A stretch of 64,000 nt of DNA from Alistipes putredinis DSM 17216 (GCF_000154465.1 NZ_DS499579.1:372001-436000), one strand, 5' to 3'. Counted from the stretch's first letter, positions 45,253 to 54,016 are shown. Translations and numbers: made by a program. Notes: generated from the letters alone by a model not told the origin.

Positions 45253-46025
45253 AACACAACTGTTTCTCCGTCCTCCGGGATAATCAGCCGGCTCATGTCG
45301 GCTTCGTGATGCGTTGCCTCATTGCGCAGAATTGCACGGGTGGTCTGGCAATGGTCGATGGCATCCATGTGTACGGCTATCAGCTTGATATGCGAAGGCA
45401 ATTCGTCAAGTATCTGCATCACTTCGTTCTCGTCGGGGATGATAGGACCGTCCGTTTTGGAAAATTCGGGAAAGATTGCACCTCCGGAGTTTACCACGAT
45501 ATAGTCAGGATTGAACCGTTCCACGGTGTCTCGGATACATGCTTCCCATCGGCAGTCACCCATTATATAAACGGTCGGGAAGCCCTCGGCTTTTAGCACA
45601 TAACCTGATACAGGTCCCATCATCTGCCCGATCTGCCCGAAACCATGATGTCCGGTCGTGCGGTAAATGGATATGCCGTCTATTGTTTTTATTTCTTCGA
45701 TGGGTATCACATTTGTAAATCCGTCGTTTCTGATGGCGTCCGCGTCCTGGGGCTGAACGTAGAAAGGAATTTCTTTGGGCAAATGTGTGGGGACACTCGG
45801 CTCGTAATGGTCGATGTGATTGTGGGTCAGGAGCACCATGTCCACGCCTCCGATAATATCCTGAATAGGAATGGTGAGGTGTACCCTCGGTGTTTTATTC
45901 ACACCGAGGGCCGATATCAAAGTGCCTTTGTCGGCTAAAACGGGGTCAATTAGCATGGTGTGTCCCGCATACCTGATTTTCAAGGTGGCATTGCGCACCA
46001 ATTGTACTGTGGATGTCTTTTTCAT
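45249..46025 (-). CDS. MBL-fold metallo-hydrolase (UlaG-like)
   Basis: 258 residues. Metallo-beta-lactamase-fold motif LLTHNHIDHYEP (HxHxDH) near residue 63, with further metal ligands at GHHGF and MGDCRW and a C-terminal His (VHMDAIDH). First gene of a three-gene operon with the radical SAM pair; the 4-nt overlap supports a joint role. An AraC-type gene is divergent, about 130 bp away. Substrate unknown. Confidence 0.88.
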   Translation of the reverse strand: MKKTSTVQLVRNATLKIRYAGHTMLIDPVLADKGTLISALGVNKTPRVHLTIPIQDIIGGVDMVLLTHNHIDHYEPSVPTHLPKEIPFYVQPQDADAIRNDGFTNVIPIEEIKTIDGISIYRTTGHHGFGQIGQMMGPVSGYVLKAEGFPTVYIMGDCRWEACIRDTVERFNPDYIVVNSGGAIFPEFSKTDGPIIPDENEVMQILDELPSHIKLIAVHMDAIDHCQTTRAILRNEATHHEADMSRLIIPEDGETVVL

Positions 46026-46131
46026 GACTATATGTCTTGTTATTGATTACGGGTGCAAAGTTCGGAAGAATCCGGCGAAACATCTATGCCTGAAAAAACG
46101 GTAATTATGCCATTTTGATAAATGAAATTAT

Positions 46132-46139
46132 TATCTTTG
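46132..46139 (+). promoter_or_regulatory. -7 promoter element of the AraC gene next to the radical SAM pair
   Basis: TATCTTTG is an exact TAnnTTTG, 16 nt upstream of the ATG at 46156. On the opposite strand GAACTTTG (46055-46062, one mismatch) may serve the MBL/radical SAM operon. Confidence 0.5.
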
Positions 46140-46155
46140 CAAAAACGACAAGGAT

Positions 46156-47055
46156 ATGGACGAGATAATCAACCCTGATCGACTGGTCAGCGTACCGTTC
46201 AACAAGACACGCTGCGGTGTGGATTTTTACATCAATACTGCCATAAACAAGGACATCGGACTTGTGCTGACAGAAAACAAGCGGTTTAAGACAGACTTCT
46301 TCAGCTTCTACTTTTTCCGTAAGGCAAACGGATATTTGCTACTGAACTTCCGCAAGATTGAACTGCGCGACGGCATGGTTCTCCTGCTTTCACCCCATCA
46401 GCAACAAGAGTGGCATGTAGATGAGACGGCGTTGGATTACACGTTCCTTATATTCCGCGAAGATTTCATGCGTACTTTTATCGCCGACAAGTTCTTCGTT
46501 TTTCGCCTTTTGTATTGTTACCAGACAGATACGCCGCCTTACATCAATGCCACACATGACGAAATGAAGGAATATATGCGGCTGCTCGGAAAGATTAAGT
46601 ATGAGCTGATGAATCCAGTGTCCGATACGTACAATATCATTGTTTCCTTACTATATTATCTTTTGCTGATTATCAATCGTACATACGCTGCCGCCTATTG
46701 CTTGCCCGCTGAAATTGCTAAAAACAATTTCGCTTTTCGGTTCAAGGACTTGTTGGAACAGAATATCCGCACCCACCAGCGGGTGCAGGAATATGCAGAC
46801 ATGCTTCATGTCAGTCGCATCACACTCAATAACTCAGTAAAAGCCCAATTCGGAGTATCAGCTACCCATTTGATAAAACAACGTCTGCTTGAGGAACTGA
46901 AGAACGAATTGCTATTCTCCAACCGCACTGTCAGTGAAATGGCGGATGATTTCAATTTCTCTGATCCGAGCCATCTCATGCGCTTCTTCAAACAGCAAAC
47001 AGGCAAAACATTTACTCAGTACATGACGGATTACAATAAAGGCATATACGAATAA
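46156..47055 (+). CDS. AraC family regulator, divergent from the radical SAM operon
   Basis: The 299-residue protein has an N-terminal sensor domain (VLLLSPHQQQEWHVDETALD) and a C-terminal AraC domain with two HTH motifs (EYADMLHVSRITLNNSVKAQ; VSEMADDFNFSDPSHLMRFF). AAGGA stands 5 nt before the ATG, so a Shine-Dalgarno-like element is present. The divergent arrangement suggests it controls the MBL/radical SAM genes (inference). Confidence 0.88.
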   Translation: MDEIINPDRLVSVPFNKTRCGVDFYINTAINKDIGLVLTENKRFKTDFFSFYFFRKANGYLLLNFRKIELRDGMVLLLSPHQQQEWHVDETALDYTFLIFREDFMRTFIADKFFVFRLLYCYQTDTPPYINATHDEMKEYMRLLGKIKYELMNPVSDTYNIIVSLLYYLLLIINRTYAAAYCLPAEIAKNNFAFRFKDLLEQNIRTHQRVQEYADMLHVSRITLNNSVKAQFGVSATHLIKQRLLEELKNELLFSNRTVSEMADDFNFSDPSHLMRFFKQQTGKTFTQYMTDYNKGIYE

Positions 47056-47102
47056 CTTCTTAATATAGTCGATAGCGGCTATCGAAATATGGTTGTTGAT
47101 GT

Positions 47103-47288
47103 TCAGGCGTTTTTGTACTGCATGAACCATTTTACGATTTCTGGATCTTCGTGCGAGCCGAGTAAGAAAGGCTTGTCGGTATCCAGCGTCTTTATCCGTG
47201 CCATGTCGTCGGCCGACAGGGTGAAGTCTAATATGTCGAGATTCTGCTTCATGCGTTCCGGTTTCACAGACTTAGGAATAATTATGCA
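47103..47288 (-). pseudogene. 3' fragment of an aldo/keto reductase gene
   Basis: Only the last 60 residues remain: IIIPKSVKPERMKQNLDILD and FTLSADDMARIKTLD, typical of the C-terminal end of aldo/keto reductases. The barrel and catalytic tetrad are gone. The break at about 47288 is shared with a truncated AraC gene on the other strand. Confidence 0.8.
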
Positions 47289-47290
47289 CA

Positions 47291-47974
47291 CTGATATTTA
47301 TCGCGCCCGGACAGGTGTTCGGTGCGGAAGATGACGGCATGCAGTTCCAACCAGATGGCTACCTGCTTATGTTCCATCCCGACCTGCTGCGGAATACACC
47401 TCTCGGGCGGATAATGCGTGAATATTCGTTCTTTTCCTACGAGACAAACGAGGCATTGCACCTTAGTGTGGAAGAACGGCAAATCATCATGGATTGCTTC
47501 CACAAGATTCAATATGAATTGAACCATCCGATACACCGTCACAGCAAGAACCTCATCACAGACAGCATCAAGACGTTCCTTGATTACTGCACACGTTTCT
47601 ATGACCGCCAGTTCATCACACGCGACAACCAAAACCGAGACATCCTCGCAAGATTTGAGCGGTTGCTTGACGAATACTTCCATGATGGGGCTGCTAAACG
47701 GATAGGCTTGCCCACTGTACAGTATTGTGCAGACAAGCTCTGCCTCTCGCCCAACTATTTCAGTGATTTATTGAAAAAAGAAACAGGTTCAACCGCCCTG
47801 CATTTCATTCATGACAAGTCTATTGAAATAGCCAAGACGGAACTTGCATCTACAGACGACACCGTTAATGAAATCGCCTATAATCTCGGCTTTCAGTACC
47901 CGCAACATTTTACCCGACTGTTCAAGAAAGAGGTAGGTTACACTCCGAATGAATATAGAGCGCAAGTGTCGTGA
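47291..47974 (+). pseudogene. 5'-truncated AraC family regulator
   Basis: Family-like sequence starts at LIFIAPGQVFGAEDDG (47291) and runs to the end, keeping both HTH motifs (CADKLCLSPNYFSDLLKKET; VNEIAYNLGFQYPQHFTRLF). About 85 N-terminal residues are missing compared with the paralogue at 28279-29190, to which it is closely similar throughout. A GTG at 47315 could still give a protein with the DNA-binding domain. Confidence 0.75.
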
Positions 47975-47995
47975 GAATTGGATTAGTACAGAATA

Positions 47996-48943
47996 TTAGA
48001 ACCCAACACCTCTCTTGCGCTTAACTTTCTTCCTTCTGCGAAGTATATCCACCATTTCCTGATTGGCTTCCGCATCAGCAGCGTTATAAGATGAGCCACT
48101 GCTTTTTAGCAATCCCCAAGAGCCGTTGAACAACTCGCTTTGTGCCGTGCCGGACGGTGCGCTTGGTGTAGCCGTTTCATATATTCCGGCTGTTATTCCC
48201 ATACGTTCCCTGCATCTGTTGTGCTGCAAAGCCGCGTCAATCTTGGAATAACTGAAACGCCTGTCCACTTTGGAGCCGTTGAAATGGTAGCCATTCATGG
48301 AGAATACAACACCCTGCACCTCGCTGGTCTGCCCCTTATGCTTGAAATGTACTTCCACTCCCTGCCGTTTCAGGTTGGCGATAAGCACGTTCCAGTTGCC
48401 GCATCTGCCGACTTCCATTTTGATGATGTCGTAAAGCGCATATTTCGTCCTGTCTGGCTCTTTCAGGCGGTTGCGTTTGACATTGTCCTTTCCGCCAGCC
48501 ATATGCAAGCCGTATTTCAAGGTCAATTCCTTGCAGATGCGGGTACTGCGCAGACGCTCGTGCCTGTCCGATATGGTATTGCCGTTGTTGTCTATGCGGT
48601 TGAAAGCAATATGCACGTGTGGATGCTCCTTGTCGAAATGCTGGGCGATGAAGAACTGCGTATTCTTGATTCCCATCCGTTCCATATATTCAAGCGCGAT
48701 GCCTGCCATGATACGGTTCGTCAGCCGTAACTCATCCTCTTTGGAAAAACTCAACGCGATATGTCCGACAGGTTTTGTCACCTTATCGTTCATCCGTGAC
48801 TGGGCATTGAAACTCATGGCGATAGTTTCCAGATTTTCCATAAACAAGCCTTCGCTTGCTACTATCTGCGTATCCTTCTTCTTGTCGATGATGTAATCCA
48901 CCGCACCCTTGAAGTCGCTTCCTTTTACGATTTTCGCCATCAT
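47996..48943 (-). CDS. Relaxase / mobilization nuclease
   Basis: The 315-residue relaxase (PF03432-like) has the three-histidine metal motif EHPHVHIAFNRID near residue 108 and an N-terminal region (KIVKGSDFKGAVDYIID) with the usual pattern. The Lys/Arg-rich end (RRRKKVKRKRGVGF) looks complete. It nicks oriT and leads the strand into a recipient using a helper conjugation system. Overlaps mobC by 4 nt. Confidence 0.92.
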   Translation of the reverse strand: MMAKIVKGSDFKGAVDYIIDKKKDTQIVASEGLFMENLETIAMSFNAQSRMNDKVTKPVGHIALSFSKEDELRLTNRIMAGIALEYMERMGIKNTQFFIAQHFDKEHPHVHIAFNRIDNNGNTISDRHERLRSTRICKELTLKYGLHMAGGKDNVKRNRLKEPDRTKYALYDIIKMEVGRCGNWNVLIANLKRQGVEVHFKHKGQTSEVQGVVFSMNGYHFNGSKVDRRFSYSKIDAALQHNRCRERMGITAGIYETATPSAPSGTAQSELFNGSWGLLKSSGSSYNAADAEANQEMVDILRRRKKVKRKRGVGF

Positions 48944-49305
48944 ATCCCTATCTTGGTTATAAGTTCATGAATCCTTGCCACTGCCACCTTGCAGTCCCAC
49001 CGTTCATCGTGGAAGCCTCCGGCGTTTGCCTTACGCGCAAGCTGGTTGAGATTGTTAGCCATGCCGCAGAGTTGGCGGATGTATCCGGCATGTTCCTCCG
49101 ACAGCCGTTCTTTCACATGACCGTTACGGAAACATTCCCTCATGTACTCGCTTGGTGATACGCCCGCCTCATGCGATCGTGTCAGCAGGCGGAAGTAGTC
49201 GGCTGCCGTCATTTTCACTGCGATACGGTATTTCAGTTTCTCGGTTGCTTCCTTCTTGGGGCGACCTCCCTTGTTGCGTTCCTTGTGTTCCTTTGTCTGT
49301 TCCAT
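48940..49305 (-). CDS. MobC-type relaxosome accessory protein
   Basis: 121 residues. A basic N-terminus (KGGRPKKEATEKLKYR) leads into a ribbon-helix-helix-like region (IAVKMTAADYFRLL), then the MobC motif (RQLCGMANNLNQLARKANAGG). Such proteins bind oriT and help the relaxase. The likely oriT lies directly upstream. Confidence 0.88.
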   Translation of the reverse strand: MEQTKEHKERNKGGRPKKEATEKLKYRIAVKMTAADYFRLLTRSHEAGVSPSEYMRECFRNGHVKERLSEEHAGYIRQLCGMANNLNQLARKANAGGFHDERWDCKVAVARIHELITKIGI

Positions 49306-49349
49306 ATTTTATTCCTTTTAATTCGGTTACTGATTCAACTGTATAGACC

Positions 49350-49480
49350 GACGGGATGCCACCTCCTGCAATTTGGATGGTGGGTGGCAAGCGGTTTCGG
49401 TACACCCGAAACACAAACTTGCTACCTCCCAATCCTTAAGGAATGAGTTTCGGGCATCTCCCGTTTTTCTCATTCGGGAT
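49350..49480. other. Candidate oriT region
   Basis: The space between the primase remnant and mobC contains several inverted repeats: GTTTCGG / CCGAAAC (49394-49412, 5-nt loop), a TGCCACC / GGGTGGCA pair about 27 nt apart, and repeated CGGGATG words. That density of repeats next to mobC fits a transfer origin, but no nick-site consensus was recognised. Confidence 0.35.
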
Positions 49481-49481
49481 G

Positions 49482-50251
49482 TCATAATCCCAACCCTTTC
49501 TTCTTGGGTTTTACGATAGTTCTTGGCGGTGGACTAACGGCTAATTTCTGCCGGATTCCACGCAGGTAATCGTTCAGGTCTTTATGCCCTTTGTAGTTGT
49601 CGGAGAAGTCGCGGATGCGTCCGGCGAACTTCCTTTCCAATTCCCGATACGCCTTTCTTCCCGCCTCGTCATTGTCGAGCATGCAGTGGATACGTCCATA
49701 CCCGTGCAGCACATCTATAGCTTTGGAAACATTGGCGGTCGAATTGAGGATGACGTAATCCTGCCTGTCAAGGTCGGGCAAGTTCGAGCAGTTCCTCTTC
49801 CGCAACGTGAGGAATGAAAGATAGTCCATCATGCCCTCGAATACAAGGCATTTCTCTCTCGCTTCTCCCTGTTGCCGAATATGGCTGATGTCTTTGGGTG
49901 CGACACAGCCTTTGAAAAAACGGTTACGCACTTCAAATCCTCCCGCCACATTCGGAAAACCGATGGCGAAATAGGGCTTGCCGTTATGGGTGAAGTGGAG
50001 CTCTTTACATTGCGCCTTTGCCAAAGCGATGTTTATGCCCCGTTCCTGCAAGTATCGGAGCAATGCCGGATGGGTGAGTTCGCCCACCTCCAAATGTTGG
50101 AAACTCGGTTCGGATGCCTGCTGGCGAAAAGAGAAAGATATGGGACGGATGTGTGGTGCCTGTTCCGCTATCTTGCCAAGCAGATAAGGCACATGGTCGG
50201 ATGCGTACAGTACCCCTGCAAGTGCGATGATGTTACCACCTCTTCCCAGTC
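49482..50251 (-). pseudogene. Primase (CHC2/Toprim-like) gene, 3' part, separated by a group II intron
   Basis: Exon 2 of a split gene: it begins (A)CTGGGAAGAGGTGG (LGRGGNIIALAGVL) and carries the Toprim motifs (CLVFEGMMDYLSFL; CMLDNDEAGRKAYRE). Together with exon 1 (52735-52906) it makes 942 nt, exactly 314 codons in frame. The ATG at 50435 that precedes it is inside the intron, so the ORF's first 61 residues are not primase. Typical of Bacteroidales mobilizable elements. Whether splicing restores it is unknown. Confidence 0.82.
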
Positions 50252-50312
50252 GTAGGCTCGGTACAGAACGCCTTACTGCCTTTCGGCAGTAGGTTTTCCC
50301 GTACCTGCCCCC

Positions 50313-50346
50313 AAACCGTACTTGCATGTCTCCACGCATACGGCTC
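50313..50346 (-). ncRNA. Group II intron domain V
   Basis: A 34-nt hairpin reading GAGCCGTATGCGTG - GAGA - CATGCAAGTACGGTTT, with the conserved AGC triad, the two-nucleotide bulge and a GNRA tetraloop. This is the catalytic core of the ribozyme and looks intact. Confidence 0.88.
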
Positions 50347-50364
50347 TCCGTTGATAACATGACT

Positions 50365-52173
50365 TTATTTAGCATGGCTGTGTATTTTGGCATAACACTT
50401 TTCACAGACAACCAATGTCTTCCTATGCTTTTCAAGCATCAGCCTGTCGCATTCAGTTTTTCCTTTAAGCTGATTTAGCTTTCTGACATGACGCATGACT
50501 ACAGGTCCGACTTTTCCACATAATTCACATGTTCTCGCATCCAATCGCTCAGTAAGTGTCGGCTGTGGAATTGCGATTGTGTAGGATAAGTCGTTTACCT
50601 CCGTATAGTACATTGGTGGTTTACGTTTGAATCCCTCATTATAGAATTTCCTGTACCGTAATTTACCTTTTGCATCCTGATATGGCACTATAATGTCATT
50701 CCCAACCTTATATTTGTCAATGACTTTGCTTACAGTGCTATTGGTTTTTCCTGCAATGGTATGGTACATACTGTACTCCATGATGTATCCAAACTTTGAG
50801 AGCGCGTATGCCACGTTGTTGGCAATGCAGTAGTAGTTGTAGAACCCTCTGATTTCAGAGTTATATGCCGCCACTATGTCCTCGATTTTCTTCTTCATAA
50901 GATTGCCTCTGAACTTTGCAAACCAAACTTGTCGGCCATTTTCTACCTTGTATCTGATGGCGCTGTATTCTTCCAGTTTGTTCCGCACCGTTTCTATGGC
51001 GACCTTTAGGACTATCTTACCGTTGTAATAACGGGCTGGCACATTGTTCTTGTCCCGCTTGATAGCATCAGACTTACGGACTGAAACATCGAAGCCAAGA
51101 AATTTCGCGGGCTTTTGTGCGTTTGTTATCAATGTCTTTTCCTGTGACAGTTCCAGCTTGAGGTTTTCTTCCATATACTTGGTAATGTCCGACTTGATTT
51201 TAACGCACTCTGCCTTGCTTCCGATAACACCAATGAGGAAATCATCTGCGTATCTTACGTATCGAAGCCTTCTGTATGTTTCATCCATACTGTCTCTGCT
51301 CTCAATCTTTTGCCTTTCACGTCTCAGTTTCTCATACTCATCCCTAAGCTGTAATCTGACATCTGCATCCTGTATGTTCTTGATGCTTTTAAGGATGCGT
51401 TGCATCTTATCGCTAAGTTGCTTGTATTCTTTGGTGATGTGTCTTTCTTTTCCCTTATTGAAGCGTAGGGCGTATTCTTCCATATACTTGTCAAAATTAT
51501 CAAGATAAATGTTTGCCAGTATAGGACTGATATTACCGCCTTGTGGAGTTCCCTTGTTTGTATTATGAAACTTCCAGTCTTCAATATATCCCGCATTCAA
51601 CAACTTGCGGATAAGCCTTAGAAATCTATCATCGGCAATCCGTTTCCGCAAAGTTGCAATCAATACATTGTGGTCTATGTTGTCGAAGAATCCTTTAATG
51701 TCTCCTTCCACAAACCATTTTGTACCTGTAAATGTCTTTTGGATATGGGTCAATGCGGTATGGCAGCTTCTGTTTGGTCTGAATCCATGTGAGGTGTTTG
51801 CAAACACCTCTTCATAGACGGCTTCAAGAATCATGCGCACCACCTCCTGTACAAGTTTGTCCTCAAAGGAAGGAATTCCAAGCGGTCTTTTCTTACCGTT
51901 TTTCTTGGGTATGTATATCCTTTTTGCCGGATTAGGCTTGTAAGACTCATCTCTCAAAGATGCAATGACTTTGTTTATTCTTTGAAGACTCATCCGATTG
52001 ATGGTTTTCCCATCCGTACCGGGTGTCATATTGCCTGGTTTGGCGTAAATACGCTGGTAAGCAACATGAAACATCTCCTCATTGAATAAGATACGGTACA
52101 GCCTTTCGAACTTGTAATCCGAAACTTTACCATGCTTGTTTAAAGCTTTTAATACTTGCTCAGGACTTCTCAT
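50365..52173 (-). CDS. ltrA: Group II intron reverse transcriptase/maturase
   Basis: The 602-residue intron-encoded protein has reverse transcriptase motifs from about 60 to 370, including the catalytic VRYADDFLIGVIG and GTPQGGNISPILANIYLD. A maturase domain X follows (about 440-500, NNVAYALSKFGYIMEYSMYH). The C-terminal part has an HNH-like Cys/His pattern (CELCGKVGPVVMRHVRKL, then CEKCYAKIH), which fits an HNH endonuclease. All motifs look intact, so the intron may be mobile. Confidence 0.95.
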   Translation of the reverse strand: MRSPEQVLKALNKHGKVSDYKFERLYRILFNEEMFHVAYQRIYAKPGNMTPGTDGKTINRMSLQRINKVIASLRDESYKPNPAKRIYIPKKNGKKRPLGIPSFEDKLVQEVVRMILEAVYEEVFANTSHGFRPNRSCHTALTHIQKTFTGTKWFVEGDIKGFFDNIDHNVLIATLRKRIADDRFLRLIRKLLNAGYIEDWKFHNTNKGTPQGGNISPILANIYLDNFDKYMEEYALRFNKGKERHITKEYKQLSDKMQRILKSIKNIQDADVRLQLRDEYEKLRRERQKIESRDSMDETYRRLRYVRYADDFLIGVIGSKAECVKIKSDITKYMEENLKLELSQEKTLITNAQKPAKFLGFDVSVRKSDAIKRDKNNVPARYYNGKIVLKVAIETVRNKLEEYSAIRYKVENGRQVWFAKFRGNLMKKKIEDIVAAYNSEIRGFYNYYCIANNVAYALSKFGYIMEYSMYHTIAGKTNSTVSKVIDKYKVGNDIIVPYQDAKGKLRYRKFYNEGFKRKPPMYYTEVNDLSYTIAIPQPTLTERLDARTCELCGKVGPVVMRHVRKLNQLKGKTECDRLMLEKHRKTLVVCEKCYAKIHSHAK

Positions 52174-52734
52174 AATGTCTCACACATTTTCCATTATTTG
52201 TATTAAGTTATCTAACTGCTTCCCTTCGCCATGTACAAGGCTTTCCCTTGCTCGGACTACTACGGAAGCTCCGTTCCCATGTCAGATATTCAGGGTCCTA
52301 TGCCCATAGCCTTACGGCATTCTGATTTAGGGAATCCCCATTTGCTTTCACAATAACTGTTTGGCTCGGCAGACTGTCGGATGCGACTTACGTTCCTATT
52401 CCACTTATTGTGGTTGCTCTGAAGCCAGCTCCTGCTCCATTGTAATTTCGGTTTACATGGGGTGCTTCAGCCCGACGTGAATCAAATACCTTTCGTCGGG
52501 GCTGGTACGTGTGCAGCAGAACTATCGTTCAACCAATCAGGCTTCATCCTTGTGTCTGTCTTTTCCTCTCGCCATGCAGTCGCAGCTTGGTATTTAGCTG
52601 ACTAATGACTTTACCGACATGCTTTTGTCACCTTTGGATTTCTCCTCCAGCTAAGTCGTTGAGGATAGGTCTGTTGAACTCTAACCTAATCTCTTGCCAT
52701 AGAGATATTTATTGTGTAGCCTATATGGGCGCAT

Positions 52735-52906
52735 CGAAGTCATACCAGAGATTTCGCACGTAGTCCACCTTGAAACTCGGCGTATGTTCCTCGCGTAACG
52801 GTGAAAGATAAAGACCGTATCGCGGATTGTCTTTGGTCGGGTGCAAACCTTGTTCGGCGAGGTAGGTCCGAATGGAAAGATGTTTGATAGCTTGAATCGT
52901 TTTCAT
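52735..52906 (-). pseudogene. Primase gene, 5' part (exon 1)
   Basis: ATG at 52906. Encodes the N-terminal 57 residues of the primase (IRTYLAEQGLHPTKDN; REEHTPSFKVDYVRNLWYDF), which resemble a degenerate CHC2 zinc-finger region without the cysteines. The frame runs into the intron and hits a TAG at 52721. Exon 1 plus exon 2 restores one 313-residue protein. Confidence 0.82.
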
Positions 52907-52953
52907 AACAATCTATGTTCAGTGAAAAGAAAAATACTTATTCTTTCACTGAA

Positions 52954-53238
52954 TTATTTAATGGGAACGATTCGATTCAAGGCTGCTTCGACATCGCTGT
53001 CGCGGAACAGGACGCGCCCGCCGATCTTGTGTGCGCGGATCTTGCCGTGGTTCACCCAGTCGGTGAGCGTCACGAGCGAGATGCGCAGACGGTGGGCGGT
53101 TTCGCGCCGTGTGAGATATTTCGTGTCGGTTTTCGGATGTGCGGGACGGAACTGTTGCAATTCGTCGCGCAGGGACTCCCGGATCATCTTCGAAAGTTGA
53201 TCGGCAGTCATGCCATTCAGATAGATTTCCTTTGCCAT
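52954..53238 (-). CDS. Excisionase-like helix-turn-helix protein
   Basis: The 94-residue protein has a MerR/Xis-type winged helix at the C-terminal half (YLTRRETAHRLRISLVTLTD, then KIGGRVLFRDSDVEAAL). Genes of this type are usual next to primase and mobilisation genes in Bacteroidales mobilizable elements, where they act as excision or transfer regulators. 47 nt upstream of the primase start. Confidence 0.82.
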   Translation of the reverse strand: MAKEIYLNGMTADQLSKMIRESLRDELQQFRPAHPKTDTKYLTRRETAHRLRISLVTLTDWVNHGKIRAHKIGGRVLFRDSDVEAALNRIVPIK

Positions 53239-53443
53239 GGTTTATTCGATTTAACGTCGCAAAGAAAATCATTTATCGAGGCTGTCTAAAATAAGTAATT
53301 GTGTTACAAAATAATGCTGCCTTCTGCCACGAACGGACATAGTCGGACAGTCTATGGAATTTTAGGAATGAATTGCATCGGTCTACCTCTGTTTTCCGTT
53401 TTGACCGCAGTGTGTAAAGTGATTGTTTCGATGAATAAAAGAA
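53239..53443. other. Intergenic stretch
   Basis: No supported gene. A short plus-strand ORF has no recognisable features. Confidence 0.4.
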
Positions 53444-53466
53444 GACGGTTTTTGATAAGAACCGTC
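53444..53466 (-). terminator. Terminator of the HTH gene
   Basis: On the minus strand the stem GACGGTT / AACCGTC is followed by TTCTTTTATT, 28 nt beyond the stop at 53495. Confidence 0.65.
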
Positions 53467-53494
53467 CTCCGAAACAAAGCTGTTTTTGTGAGTT

Positions 53495-53902
53495 TTATTT
53501 TAATTTTTCCAATGCTTCACGGACTGCGTCTGCCGAATAGCACCGTTCTCCATTCGAAAATGCGCGTGCGGTGCATCCTTCCAGCCAGCCGTTCGCAATC
53601 CACCGGTCGAGTGTCGGGCGTGTAATTCCCAGAGCTTCGGCCAAATCCTTTTTACAGAACAATCGATTGCCCGAATACGACGAGAGAAACATTTCGTTTC
53701 GATGTGCCGCCAACCAATGATCAAAATGACGAATAGCCCTTGCTGCATTTCTGATCGTCGGTTCGTAATTCTCGTATGCCCACACATGTAGACTTGTCGG
53801 GTCTAAGTCTGCAAACTCCGGCCGGGTGCGCAATGTCTCGACCAACGTGTCGAAGCATGCCAGTTCGGAGGCTTTGATCTCTATTTTGCGACGACGGGAC
53901 AT
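53495..53902 (-). CDS. Helix-turn-helix DNA-binding protein
   Basis: The 135-residue protein's C-terminal half has a Xis/MerR-like HTH (FCKKDLAEALGITRPTLDRW, then CYSADAVREALEKL). The N-terminal half is helical and acidic (ELACFDTLVETLRTRPEF) with no match I recognise. Possibly a regulator of the integrative element; a set of direct repeats lies in its upstream region. Confidence 0.75.
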   Translation of the reverse strand: MSRRRKIEIKASELACFDTLVETLRTRPEFADLDPTSLHVWAYENYEPTIRNAARAIRHFDHWLAAHRNEMFLSSYSGNRLFCKKDLAEALGITRPTLDRWIANGWLEGCTARAFSNGERCYSADAVREALEKLK

Positions 53903-53972
53903 AGTTGATATTTTTTTGGCGGGGGGGGTACAAGATCGTAATATGCATATTTTTAGATGTTTATAATATACA

Positions 53973-54016
53973 AGCGTGTAAAAAGCGTGTAAAAAGCGTG
54001 TAAAAAGCGTGTAAAA
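53973..54016. repeat. Four tandem 11-bp direct repeats (iteron-like)
   Basis: AGCGTGTAAAA repeats four times without a mismatch, ending exactly at the stop codon of the AlbA_2-type gene and lying 71 bp upstream of the HTH gene start. An 11-bp period puts the units on one face of the helix, which suits cooperative protein binding. Confidence 0.85.

Larger units (their letters stand above)
50252..52734 (-). mobile_element. Group II intron inserted in the primase gene
   Basis: About 2,483 bp. The 5' end reads ATGCGCCCATATAGG, close to the bacterial group II start GUGCGCCCAGAUAGGG but with A for G at position 1. The 3' end is ...GAGCCTAC. It contains a complete LtrA-type ORF in domain IV and a canonical domain V. 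Removing it rejoins the primase codons without a shift. Boundaries are uncertain by 1 nt. Confidence 0.88.

Noticed and set aside
49482..50435. Reading the primase ORF as one gene starting at 50435
   Set aside because: Its first 61 residues come from intron domains V/VI; true exon sequence starts at about 50251 and the real N-terminus is at 52906.
53973..54016. CRISPR array
   Set aside because: The units are contiguous 11-bp repeats without spacers, and no cas gene is present in the window.
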